Source of the DNA: Alphaproteobacteria bacterium
Lineage (GTDB): Bacteria; Pseudomonadota; Alphaproteobacteria; Rhizobiales; Aestuariivirgaceae
Assembly: GCA_024639035.1 (NCBI GenBank)
Contig: JAHEJE010000002.1
Coordinates: forward strand, 1 to 34,022
Direction: 5' to 3'
Length of the DNA stretch: 34,022 nucleotides
Below, piece by piece: positions 8,832 to 17,029 of the stretch. The position numbers were made by a program, and so were the translations under genes. The notes under the pieces were generated by a model that saw only the letters and a list, made by a program, of their open reading frames with translations, had not been told where the DNA came from and made no database searches. The stretch's first letter is position 1, and every line of letters starts with the position of its first letter.

Positions 8832-11348
8832 CTAGCGTGCCGCTGCGGCCGAGTGCGACGGGATGCGGCCTGAACCGGTCTTCTCGCCTTCGGAGCGCCG
8901 CATCGGGATGCGGCAGATCACGGTCGTTCCGCGTTCCAGCTTGGACAACAGCGAGACCTGGCCACCGTGCAGTTCTATGAACGATTTTACGATCGCCAGG
9001 CCAAGGCCGGCGCCGCGATGGCCGCCGGCCACCGGTCGCGACTGGAAGCGCTCGAACGCTTCGCGCTGGAACTCCTCATCCATGCCCTTGCCGGTATCGG
9101 CAACCCACAAGATGATGTCGCCGTTGTCGCATTGGGCGCCCATGCGCACTGTGGCGCCCTTGCTGGAAAAGCCAATAGCATTTGACAGCAGGTGGCCAAG
9201 CACCTGGCCAAGGCGGTCTCGATCAGCCTGCAGGGTGGTCACGTCCTCGGCCAGTTCAATGTTCAGCGTCAGGTCGCGCTGATTGATCTGCTTTGCCGCT
9301 TTCTCGGCTGCCTCCTGCATGAATTCGGCGACGTCGATTTCGGTGTACTTCAATTCCATGGCACCGGCATCGATCGTGGTCAGATCGAGGATGGCATCGA
9401 TGATCGCCAGCAGGTCGGCCGACGAACTCTGGATGTGGTGCAGATACTCGTGCTGCTTGGATTGCAACTCGCCGACGATGCCCAGCGACATGCCTTCGGC
9501 GAAGCCGATGATGTTGGTCAGCGGAGTGCGCAATTCATAGGATACGTTGGACAGGAAGTTGGTCTTCAGTCTGTCGGCAGCCTCAAGCGCCTCATTGCGC
9601 TCGCGCAAGGCCTTTTCAATGCCGGCGCTGGCGGTCAGGTCGACATAGGTCAGCAGCGTATTGCCGTCCGGCAGCGGCACGCCGGCGAACTCGAACACCA
9701 TCTGGTCGGACCGGTTGATGCGGCCTTGCAGCGGGCTGCGGGTCTCGGACAGTTCGGTCACGCAGAATTTCAGCTCATGCCACATAGCCTTATCGGCATG
9801 CAGTTTCTGACATTCGGCGATCAGGCGGTCGACATGCGGCTGGCTTTCGAGGAACTCCTCGTCAAGCTGCCAAAACCTGGAAAACGACGGGTTGTACAGT
9901 TTGAGACAGCCATCGGTGCCGAACAGCGCAACACCTTCGTGGAGATTGTCCAGGGTTTCACTCTGGACGCTGATCAGTTCGTTGTAGCGTGATTCAAGCG
10001 CGAATTTCTCCGTGACATTCTCGTAGAGATAGGTCACGCCGCCAAACGGGTGCTGCTCGGCAACGACGCGCAAAGATTGCCCGTCGGGCAGGTGCCACCA
10101 GTCTTCCTTGGCATCGAGCGTGGTGTAGGTGGTCAGCTGCTGGTCTTTCCAATCGCGGAAATTAGCCTGTTCCGGCAGCTTGCGTTCGGACCTGAGCCGG
10201 TCCAGAATTTCACCGTCGAGTGGATTGCTATCCAGCCAGTCGGGGTCCATGCCCCACAATTCACAATAGGCAGAATTGTAGAACTTGATGCGCTGATCGG
10301 GGCCGAAGATGGCGATCGCCGTGGTCAGCTTGTCGAGGGTGCCGGCATGAGCGCGGATGTGCCGGCGCAGCTCCTTTTGCGCTTCCTCCAGCGCCGTCTT
10401 GTCAATCGAGAACCCGGCTGAGGTTTCGCCCAAAGTCACATCGTAGACATCGAGCGCCCGCTTGGCGCCGTGGATGACCGCATGGGCCTCACCGCGGCGC
10501 ACGGTCTCCTGGCCTTCGCCATCCTGTGCCTTGAAGGCGATCTTGCCGGCATCGATCAGTTCGGGCCCGCCACCGATCACGGCATCGCTGTCGTGGGCAT
10601 CCATCGCCTTCAGGTAGGTCCGATTGACCCAGACCAGCTTGCCGGCGGCATCGCGCAGCCAAATGGCGATCGGTGCTGAATCGAGCACGGCGCTCAACCG
10701 TTCGACCTGACGGGCAAGCTTTCGGGTGTCGTGGGTCAATTCCATCGTGTGGCGCCGTTCGCCGGTCAGCGGGCGCAGGCGCAGGGTGGTCAATCCGCCG
10801 GCGGTGCGGCCGTCAGCCTCCAGCAATTCGCCGTTGATGGTGCGCACACCGATGTTGAACGGCGTGCCGTTCTGGCGCATCTCGTCGACGGCAGCCTTAA
10901 GGGAGATGCTTGATTCAGATTCCAGCCAATCCTCGAAGGCCATCAGCTCCGAAGCCGTACCAGGCACCCGAGCGGTGCCACGCATATCGCCGACGACGCG
11001 CTCCGGGCGGCCTTCGCGACCGCGCCAGATCATCAGGATGTTGGGTTCTGCGGTGAGAGCCGCCTCGGCCTCGTTGAGCTGGGCCTCAAGTTCGCCGATC
11101 TGGCGGCGCGCCGTGCGCTCGCTGGCATAGAGCCGCCTGACCACGAAGGTTGCCCAGATGAAGACAATCACCGCGGCAAACACCACCATCAGCAGCAGCG
11201 AACGCTCGCCGGCGTTGTTGACAATGTTCTGAAAGGTGCTTTGGGCCGATGCCGGCCGGGCATGACTGGCGATGAGGACGGCTGAGCAGAGCCAGGCCAC
11301 CGCCGGCATGCAAACAAGATCAAGCGCTTTGGTTGCCCGCGATCTCAT
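8832..11348 (-). CDS. divL: DivL-like PAS sensor kinase with tyrosine in place of the H-box histidine
   Basis: Membrane-anchored kinase-like protein, 838 aa from the ATG at 11348. It has a hydrophobic N-terminal segment (about 10-30), a second one (about 51-70), a short coiled coil (about 76-100) and three PAS-like modules. One starts near residue 210 (SAPIAIWLRDAAGKLVWVN), then come AIAIFGPDQRIKFYN and GVALFGTDGCLKLYN. The dimerisation box reads NVSYELRTPLTNIIGF, so the phospho-accepting residue is Tyr604 (codon 9537-9539). The ATPase domain is complete: N-box LLSNAIGFSS, VADTGKGMDE and GAGLGLAIVKSF. Tyrosine at this site is the hallmark of DivL, which controls the CckA-CtrA cell-cycle pathway with DivK in Caulobacter and relatives. 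In-frame ATG (11396) and GTG (11435) starts exist further upstream; I prefer 11348 because it gives a normal signal-anchor. Confidence 0.85.
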   Translation of the reverse strand: MRSRATKALDLVCMPAVAWLCSAVLIASHARPASAQSTFQNIVNNAGERSLLLMVVFAAVIVFIWATFVVRRLYASERTARRQIGELEAQLNEAEAALTAEPNILMIWRGREGRPERVVGDMRGTARVPGTASELMAFEDWLESESSISLKAAVDEMRQNGTPFNIGVRTINGELLEADGRTAGGLTTLRLRPLTGERRHTMELTHDTRKLARQVERLSAVLDSAPIAIWLRDAAGKLVWVNRTYLKAMDAHDSDAVIGGGPELIDAGKIAFKAQDGEGQETVRRGEAHAVIHGAKRALDVYDVTLGETSAGFSIDKTALEEAQKELRRHIRAHAGTLDKLTTAIAIFGPDQRIKFYNSAYCELWGMDPDWLDSNPLDGEILDRLRSERKLPEQANFRDWKDQQLTTYTTLDAKEDWWHLPDGQSLRVVAEQHPFGGVTYLYENVTEKFALESRYNELISVQSETLDNLHEGVALFGTDGCLKLYNPSFSRFWQLDEEFLESQPHVDRLIAECQKLHADKAMWHELKFCVTELSETRSPLQGRINRSDQMVFEFAGVPLPDGNTLLTYVDLTASAGIEKALRERNEALEAADRLKTNFLSNVSYELRTPLTNIIGFAEGMSLGIVGELQSKQHEYLHHIQSSSADLLAIIDAILDLTTIDAGAMELKYTEIDVAEFMQEAAEKAAKQINQRDLTLNIELAEDVTTLQADRDRLGQVLGHLLSNAIGFSSKGATVRMGAQCDNGDIILWVADTGKGMDEEFQREAFERFQSRPVAGGHRGAGLGLAIVKSFIELHGGQVSLLSKLERGTTVICRIPMRRSEGEKTGSGRIPSHSAAAAR

Positions 11349-11603
11349 ATCAGTTTTTGCATTCTTCCCCTGCGGACACAGGCGGCGGTTCCGCATGTGT
11401 CGGGCATTGCCCCGTTTTCCCAACACAATACTCACCGACCGACGGTCCGGACTGCGCGACAGCAGCCAGAGCGCGGCGAATCACCGCCCAGCACTCAGGG
11501 CAAAGATATAACGCGAAACGCGATTCCTGCCCACCTCCGCGTTCCTGTTATGGGGAAGTTTCGCTCAGGGCGGCGGGCGCGGCGCAGAGAACAGGGTTCA
11601 GAA

Positions 11604-13004
11604 TTAGTAGCGGTAATGTTCCGGCTTGTAGGGACCGTCGACATCGACGCCGATATAGTCGGCCTGGTCCTGACGCAGGCGGGTCAACTGGGCATTCAGC
11701 TTTGCCAAGTGCAGCATGGCGACCTTCTCGTCGAGGTGTTTCGGCAGAACGTAGACCTTGTTCTGGTACTCCTCGTTGCGCGTCCACAGCTCGATCTGGG
11801 CCAGTGTCTGGTTGGTGAACGAGGCCGACATCACGAAGCTGGGATGGCCGGTGGCGTTGCCGAGATTGACCAGCCGGCCCTCGGACAGCAGGATCATGCG
11901 CTTTTCATCGGGAAACTCGATCATGTCGACCTGCGGCTTGACGTTGTTCCACTTGAAATTCTTCAGGCCAGCAACATCGATCTCGTTGTCGAAATGGCCG
12001 ATGTTGCAGACGATCGCCATATCCTTGAGAGCACGCATGTCGTCGATCTGCAGGATATCCTTGTTGCCGGTCGCGGTGACCACGATATCGGCGCGCGGGG
12101 CGGCGTCGGTGAGGGTGACGACCTCAAAACCATCGATGGCCGCCTGCAGGGCACAGATCGGATCGACCTCGGTCACCAGCACACGGGCGCCGGCACCGGC
12201 CAGCGACTGCGCCGAACCCTTGCCGACATCGCCGTAGCCGCACACCAGGGCAACCTTGCCGGCCATCATGACGTCGGTGCCGCGGCGGATGGCATCGACC
12301 AGCGATTCGCGGCAGCCGTATTTGTTGTCGAACTTGGACTTGGTCACACTGTCGTTGACATTGATCGCCGGGAACGGCAATTCGCCCTTCTTTTCAAGTG
12401 CATAGAGCCGATGAACGCCGGTGGTGGTTTCCTCCGATACACCCTGGATGTTGTCGCGCACCTTGGAAAACCAGCCCGGATTCTCGGCCAATCGCTTCTT
12501 GATCGTTGCGAACAGGCACTCTTCTTCTTCGTTCTTGGGAGCATCGAGCACCGAAGGGTCGGTCTCGGCCTTGGCACCGAGCAGGACCAGCATGGTTGCA
12601 TCGCCACCATCGTCGAGAATCAGGTTTGCGGTTTCGCCATTGCCCCAGTCGAGAATGCGGTCGCAGTAGTCCCAATATTCCTCAAGGGTCTCGCCCTTCT
12701 TGGCAAACACCGGAATGTTGCCTGCCGCTATGGCAGCAGCGGCGTGATCCTGGGTCGAGAAGATATTGCACGAGGCCCAGCGCACCTCGGCGCCCAGGGC
12801 GACCAGCGTCTCGATCAGCACGGCGGTCTGGATCGTCATGTGCAGGCTGCCGGCAATCCGCGCGCCCTTCAGCGGCTGCGCCTTGCCGTACTCTTCGCGG
12901 GTTGCCATCAGGCCCGGCATCTCCACTTCGGCCATGGTGATTTCTTTGCGCCCCCAGTCGGCCAGGGAAATGTCGGTCACCACGTAATCTGAAAAAGCGC
13001 TCAT
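11604..13004 (-). CDS. ahcY: Adenosylhomocysteinase (S-adenosyl-L-homocysteine hydrolase)
   Basis: Cytosolic NAD-dependent enzyme, 466 aa, that splits S-adenosylhomocysteine into adenosine and homocysteine and so keeps the methyl cycle running. The NAD-binding glycine motif VCGYGDVGKGSAQSL is present. The substrate region WASCNIFSTQDHAAAAI and the family-typical C-terminus ending PEHYRY are also seen. The ATG at 13004 is chosen because a clear GAGGA ribosome-binding site stands 6 bp upstream; the open frame continues upstream without such support. It is followed by divL after about 255 bp and preceded by HPr after 129 bp. That upstream gap holds a candidate promoter and a palindrome (separate entries). 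ManX-HPr-AhcY order is common in Rhizobiales. Confidence 0.98.
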   Translation of the reverse strand: MSAFSDYVVTDISLADWGRKEITMAEVEMPGLMATREEYGKAQPLKGARIAGSLHMTIQTAVLIETLVALGAEVRWASCNIFSTQDHAAAAIAAGNIPVFAKKGETLEEYWDYCDRILDWGNGETANLILDDGGDATMLVLLGAKAETDPSVLDAPKNEEEECLFATIKKRLAENPGWFSKVRDNIQGVSEETTTGVHRLYALEKKGELPFPAINVNDSVTKSKFDNKYGCRESLVDAIRRGTDVMMAGKVALVCGYGDVGKGSAQSLAGAGARVLVTEVDPICALQAAIDGFEVVTLTDAAPRADIVVTATGNKDILQIDDMRALKDMAIVCNIGHFDNEIDVAGLKNFKWNNVKPQVDMIEFPDEKRMILLSEGRLVNLGNATGHPSFVMSASFTNQTLAQIELWTRNEEYQNKVYVLPKHLDEKVAMLHLAKLNAQLTRLRQDQADYIGVDVDGPYKPEHYRY

Positions 13005-13058
13005 AATAATCCTCGTTGGCTCACCCGCGGATGCGGGCGGGTTCATGATTTGGCGCGT

Positions 13059-13087
13059 CGTATATCAGTGATGCGCCACAAACACAA
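13059..13087 (-). promoter_or_regulatory. Candidate sigma-70-type promoter of ahcY
   Basis: On the minus strand TTGTGT (13082-13087) and TATACG (13059-13064) are separated by 17 bp, about 55 bp upstream of the ahcY start. Matches to the consensus are reasonable for an alphaproteobacterial housekeeping promoter. Inferred from sequence only. Confidence 0.45.
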
Positions 13088-13094
13088 TTGCGAT

Positions 13095-13110
13095 ATAAAG
13101 ATTTCTTTAT
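13095..13110. promoter_or_regulatory. Palindromic operator candidate upstream of ahcY
   Basis: ATAAAGA-TT-TCTTTAT is a perfect 7-bp inverted repeat with a 2-bp spacer, placed just upstream of the proposed -35 box of ahcY. It is AT-rich within GC-rich DNA, as expected for a repressor site. A SAH-responsive ArsR-family regulator (SahR type) is the natural candidate given the target gene, but no regulator gene is present in the window. The site itself is seen; the regulator is inference. Confidence 0.5.
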
Positions 13111-13133
13111 GTTATTTCGACCACGCCGGTTGA

Positions 13134-13424
13134 TCACTCCTCGCCGAATTTTTCCTCGACCAGCCGGGCGAGGGCGGCAAGCGCTTCGGCGGCCTGCCGG
13201 CCGGTCGCCTCAAGTGCTATCGATGAGCCGGTGTGGGCGCCGAGCATCATCAGCCCCATGATGGAGGTCGCCGGCACCGACTGGCCGTCGCGGCTAACGG
13301 TGACCGTGGCATCATACATTTCCGCCCGCTTAACGAATTTGGCGGAGGCGCGCGCATGCAGGCCACGGCTGTTCTGGATCAGCAGTTCGGTACGCAACAC
13401 GCCGTCGGCGCCAGCCTCTTGCAT
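13134..13424 (-). CDS. HPr-family phosphocarrier protein
   Basis: Small PTS phosphocarrier, 96 aa. The active-site segment NSRGLHARASAKFV puts the phospho-accepting histidine at residue 23, equal to His15 of classical HPr. The regulatory serine region is present as TSIMGLMML (Ser54, equal to Ser46). It lies 11 bp after the EIIA gene and before ahcY. No sugar permease (EIIB or EIIC) is nearby, so the pair probably works in a regulatory phosphorelay of the nitrogen-PTS kind found in alphaproteobacteria rather than in sugar uptake. Confidence 0.95.
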   Translation of the reverse strand: MQEAGADGVLRTELLIQNSRGLHARASAKFVKRAEMYDATVTVSRDGQSVPATSIMGLMMLGAHTGSSIALEATGRQAAEALAALARLVEEKFGEE

Positions 13425-13435
13425 CGCCGCGCGCC

Positions 13436-13837
13436 TCAGGCCTGGCCAAGCAACTGGCTGGCGACGTGAATATATTTGCGCCCGGCCTGCTGTGCCTCGT
13501 CAACGGCATCGCTGAGGCTGGCGTCGCCGCGGATGCTGGTCAGCTTGATCAGCATCGGCAGGTTCATCCCGGCGATGACCTCGATGCGGCCGGCCTCCAT
13601 CACCGAGATGGCCAAATTCGACGGCGTGCCGCCAAACATGTCGGTGAGGATGATGACACCCTTGTCGCCGTCACAGCGCCCGGCCGCGGCCAAGACGTCG
13701 CTGCGCCGTGCATCGAGATCGTCGTCGGGACCAATGGCGATGGTCTCAAGTTTCGTCTGCACGCCAACGACATGCTCCAACGCGGCGCGGAATTCCACGG
13801 CCAGGTCGCCATGTGTCACCAAAACCAGCCCGATCAT
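13436..13837 (-). CDS. Mannose-type PTS EIIA domain protein
   Basis: Single-domain EIIA of the mannose family, 133 aa. The phosphorylation site is His9 in GLVLVTHGDLA, and the dimer/active-site segment TDMFGGTPSNLA is intact. It probably receives phosphate from the HPr encoded directly downstream. With no EIIB or EIIC partner in view, it is likely a regulatory protein. In many Rhizobiales hprK and the chvI-chvG two-component pair precede this gene. Here the next gene to the right is an unrelated divergent permease, so that synteny is broken at this point. Confidence 0.93.
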   Translation of the reverse strand: MIGLVLVTHGDLAVEFRAALEHVVGVQTKLETIAIGPDDDLDARRSDVLAAAGRCDGDKGVIILTDMFGGTPSNLAISVMEAGRIEVIAGMNLPMLIKLTSIRGDASLSDAVDEAQQAGRKYIHVASQLLGQA

Positions 13838-14070
13838 CCGGTTATTTCACTCACTTCGTTGCCTGCGCTCACTGCCGGGCAGTTCGGCACAAAGGTGTCA
13901 ATTCGAATGGCTGACCCTAATCGCCGACCTTGCATCGGCGCAAGCTGAATCCGGCCAGTTACATAACACGGCACGGTTGCAGAGCGCAGCAGATTTTGCT
14001 GTAGACAGTCGAATCAAGTGCTAAAAGCACACAAAGAGCGGGCACGAAAAAGAACGGCTGCGGATATCGC

Positions 14071-15846
14071 ATGACCAGCGAACAAATCACACTGTTTTCA
14101 CTCATGGGCGGGGTCCTCGCCCTGCTGGTCTGGGGCAGGTACCGGTATGATCTGGTTGCCTTCGGGGCCCTGGCGCTCGGCCTTCTTCTCGGCGTCGTGC
14201 CAAAAGACCAGGCTTTCTCCGGCTTTGGCCATTCCGCCGTGATCATCATTGCCCTGGTGCTGATCGTTTCCAAAGCTCTGTCGCTGTCCGGCGCCATCGA
14301 ACTGCTGACCCGCAGTCTGATCCGTTCGGACCGGTCGGTCGGCATGCACATCACCGCCATGGCCGGCATCGGTGCCGGCCTGTCGGCATTCATGAACAAC
14401 GTGGCGGCGCTGGCCCTGCTGATGCCGGTCGACATGCAGGCGGCCAGCAAGGCGCGCCGGTCGCCGGCGTTGTCGCTGATGCCACTGTCGTTTGCCACCA
14501 TCCTTGGTGGCATGGTCACCATGATCGGGACGCCGACCAATATCGTCATCGCCCAGTTTCGCGAAGGAGCGCTGGGTGCGCCCTACAAGATGTTCGATTT
14601 CGCACCTGTCGGCCTTGCCTGCGCGCTTGCCGGCATCGCCTATATCGCCCTCATCGGCTGGCGCCTGATCCCGGCCGAGCCGGCCGGGCACAATTCCCCT
14701 GAGGATCTGGAGAACCTTGAAGGATATGTGGTCGAGGTTGGGGTTCCGGCGAGTTCGTTGGCCATCGGTCAAACCGTGCGGGAACTGTTTCCAATCGCCG
14801 ACGAAAACGATGTCCAGGTTCTCGGCCTGATCCGCCGCGGCAAGCGGCTTGCCGGATTTGCCGCCGGCGAGGTTGTACGCAAAGGCGACGTTCTGGTGGT
14901 CGAGGCCGGACCGGAGGCGGTGGAGCAATTCGCCGGAGCCCTGAAGCTGAGCTATTCCGCCTCGGCCAAGCACACCGGCGCGCTTGCGGCCACACTTTCG
15001 ATGATCGAAGCGGTAGTGCCGGCCGGCGCGCGCATCGAGAACCGCTCGGCGCTCGACGTTCGGCTGTTGTACCGCCACGGCGTCATGCTGATGGGCATAT
15101 CGCGCCAGGGCAAACGGTTCCGCGACCGGGTGCGCAGGGTCAACATCAAGGCCGGTGACGTCCTGCTGTTGATGGGCCCGCAGGATCAGATTGCCGATGT
15201 CGTGAACTGGATGGGCTGCATGCCGCTGGCCGAACGCGGTTTGCAGGTGACCCAGCGCGACAAGGCCGGGCTCGCCATCGCCATCTTCGGTACCGCCATC
15301 GTGCTGGCCAGCTTCGGTGTCGTCTACCTGCCGGTCGCATTGGCCGCATGCGTGGTGCTCTATGTCCTCTTGAAGATCATCTCGTTGTCGCAAATCTACG
15401 ATGCCGTCGAATGGCCGGTAATCGTGCTGCTGGCGTCGCTGATCCCGATCGGCGCGGCGCTGGAAACATCGGGCGGCACGGCGCACATCGCAGAAGCCAT
15501 CGTGTTCGTCACCGACGGTCTTCCGGTTGTTGCGGTTCTGGTGATCGTCATGATCGTGACCATGACCCTGTCGGACATGCTCAACAACGTGGCGACGGTG
15601 CTGGTCGCGGCGCCGGTTGCCGTCGATGTGGCCGGCCGTCTCGGCGTGAACCCGGACCCGTTGCTGATGGCCGTGGCCGTCGGGGCATCCTGTGCCTTCC
15701 TGACGCCGATCGGGCACAAGAACAACACCATCATAATGGGCCCGGGCGGGTATCGCTTTGGCGACTATTGGCGGCTCGGCCTGTTGCTCGAAGTCATCAT
15801 CGTCGTCATTGCCACACCCCTGATCCTGGTGTTCTGGCCGTTGTGA
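14071..15846 (+). CDS. SLC13/DASS-family permease with two central RCK_C (TrkA-C) domains
   Basis: Integral membrane transporter, 591 aa. Two halves of hydrophobic helices carry the paired substrate/sodium signatures of the family: FMNNVAALALLMP with IGTPTNIVI (about residues 107-160), and MLNNVATVLVAAP with PIGHKNNTIIMGPGGYRFG near the C-terminus. Between them, at about residues 220-390, are two soluble TrkA-C-like domains (REL..ADENDVQVLGLIRRG and YRHGVMLMGISRQGKR). These are found in SLC13 members proposed to move sulfate or other anions. The substrate cannot be read from sequence. The gene stands alone, divergent from EIIA, with a weak ribosome-binding site. Confidence 0.9.
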   Translation: MTSEQITLFSLMGGVLALLVWGRYRYDLVAFGALALGLLLGVVPKDQAFSGFGHSAVIIIALVLIVSKALSLSGAIELLTRSLIRSDRSVGMHITAMAGIGAGLSAFMNNVAALALLMPVDMQAASKARRSPALSLMPLSFATILGGMVTMIGTPTNIVIAQFREGALGAPYKMFDFAPVGLACALAGIAYIALIGWRLIPAEPAGHNSPEDLENLEGYVVEVGVPASSLAIGQTVRELFPIADENDVQVLGLIRRGKRLAGFAAGEVVRKGDVLVVEAGPEAVEQFAGALKLSYSASAKHTGALAATLSMIEAVVPAGARIENRSALDVRLLYRHGVMLMGISRQGKRFRDRVRRVNIKAGDVLLLMGPQDQIADVVNWMGCMPLAERGLQVTQRDKAGLAIAIFGTAIVLASFGVVYLPVALAACVVLYVLLKIISLSQIYDAVEWPVIVLLASLIPIGAALETSGGTAHIAEAIVFVTDGLPVVAVLVIVMIVTMTLSDMLNNVATVLVAAPVAVDVAGRLGVNPDPLLMAVAVGASCAFLTPIGHKNNTIIMGPGGYRFGDYWRLGLLLEVIIVVIATPLILVFWPL

Positions 15847-15964
15847 CGGTTCGTGAACGGATCAACATTCGTCGAAAATTTGATCGGACGACTTAAGTCA
15901 ATCTCCAAACACGCCCTGTAGATTATGACGCGACGATAAGTTTATCAAAGCAAAGTGACAGGTC

Positions 15965-16156
15965 ATGTGGAGCACTTACAGATCAGAATTGGAACGAGGG
16001 GCCAAATCGTTCGGGCGCGATGAACGCGGCGTCACGGCAATCGAGTATGCCATGATCGCCGCCGCTACGGGTCTCAGCCTGGTTGCGACCCTGCCGGCCA
16101 TCGAGGGCAACCTGGTGGTAATGTACCAGGAAATCCTCGACTATTTTGCCGCATAA
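15965..16156 (+). CDS. Flp/Fap-type pilin
   Basis: A 63-aa type IVb pilin precursor. A positively charged leader ends at Gly22, followed by VTAIEYAMIAAATGLSL, which has the Glu at +5 and Tyr at +6 expected of class III prepilin processing, then a hydrophobic stretch. Mature Flp subunits build Tad adhesive pili. No tad/cpa assembly gene or prepilin peptidase is adjacent, so this is an orphan subunit whose export machinery must lie elsewhere. A GATAA-GT-TTATC palindrome lies 15935-15946, just upstream of the start. Confidence 0.9.
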   Translation: MWSTYRSELERGAKSFGRDERGVTAIEYAMIAAATGLSLVATLPAIEGNLVVMYQEILDYFAA

Positions 16157-16191
16157 ACTTGGAAATCAGCCAATTTTCGAGGGAATTCGGT

Positions 16192-16944
16192 CTACCAGCC
16201 TTTGATCGGCTCGACCCCGGCCGTCGCAATCACGTTGAGATTCTGCTCGTCGATTGCAAACACATAACGCCCTTGCCTGTGGCCGACCTGCGGCGGTGTC
16301 CGGGCAGCCTCAAACACATCATAACCCTGTTTCAGATTTTGCCAGAAATCATGCCAGCGATGTCCGCGGTGGCGGGCAAGGTTGTCCGCCGTCATGCGGA
16401 ACGGGAAGGCATGGACGGGAAAATCGCGCTGGCCGGCTGAAAAAGCTTCGCGGGCCAGGATGAACACTTCCTTAACGGCGTCATCGGTGATCGCGTAGCA
16501 ACCGGCCGAGCTGCAGCCGCCATGGACCATGAGGTGCTTGCCGGTGCGGCCGTGCGCCTTGTCGTAGGCGTTGGGATATCCCAGGTTGAACGACAGGTAA
16601 TGCGAGGAGTTGGGATTCATCTGCCGGGCATTCACGACATAGAACCCTTCCGGCGCCTGCTTGTCGCCCTCGCGCAGCTTGGGGCCCAGTTCGCCGGACC
16701 AGTTGCAGATCGGATAGGTGCGGAACAGGCCGTACCTGCCGTTGTCCCGGCGCATCCAGACTTCCATCTGGTTTTCCTGCTTGAACGCCCGGATGAGCAT
16801 CGGCGCGCCCAGTTTGAAGCCGCGGGCTTCAAGATCCACCCGGGTATCGTCGGGCAGTGGCTCGAGCGAGCGATGGGTCAGGCAGGCGGAAACCAGCATC
16901 GCCAGGCATATGGCTAGAACTGGCCTGAACAGGGTACTCAACAT
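16192..16944 (-). CDS. YkuD-fold L,D-transpeptidase-like lipoprotein
   Basis: Exported protein of 250 aa with a lipobox at residues 18-21 (VSAC, Cys21), so probably anchored in a membrane and acting in the periplasm. The catalytic signature is HLMVHGGCSSAGCYAI: His141, the structural Cys144 and the nucleophile Cys149. Enzymes of this fold cross-link or trim peptidoglycan through 3-3 links, or attach lipoproteins to it. Start: ATG at 16944; a GTG directly upstream (16947) is possible. It is the last gene of a minus-strand run with accA and xerD, separated from accA by 85 bp. The exact reaction (transpeptidase or carboxypeptidase) cannot be decided here. Confidence 0.9.
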   Translation of the reverse strand: MLSTLFRPVLAICLAMLVSACLTHRSLEPLPDDTRVDLEARGFKLGAPMLIRAFKQENQMEVWMRRDNGRYGLFRTYPICNWSGELGPKLREGDKQAPEGFYVVNARQMNPNSSHYLSFNLGYPNAYDKAHGRTGKHLMVHGGCSSAGCYAITDDAVKEVFILAREAFSAGQRDFPVHAFPFRMTADNLARHRGHRWHDFWQNLKQGYDVFEAARTPPQVGHRQGRYVFAIDEQNLNVIATAGVEPIKGW

Positions 16945-17029
16945 CACAGATACGCAATCTACACATACAAACCTGGGTCAGTTTGCAGCAAAAATCGCAA
17001 TGATCTGTTAACGATGCCGGGCCGTGCGA

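Noticed and set aside
13005..13058. SAM- or SAH-type riboswitch in the ahcY leader
   Set aside because: A small GC stem (ACCCGC/GCGGGT) is present, but I cannot match it to the conserved core of any known class.
14098..15717. A 539-codon minus-strand frame very rich in His, Asp, Gln and Arg
   Set aside because: Exact shadow of the SLC13 permease; the odd composition is the reverse reading of hydrophobic codons.
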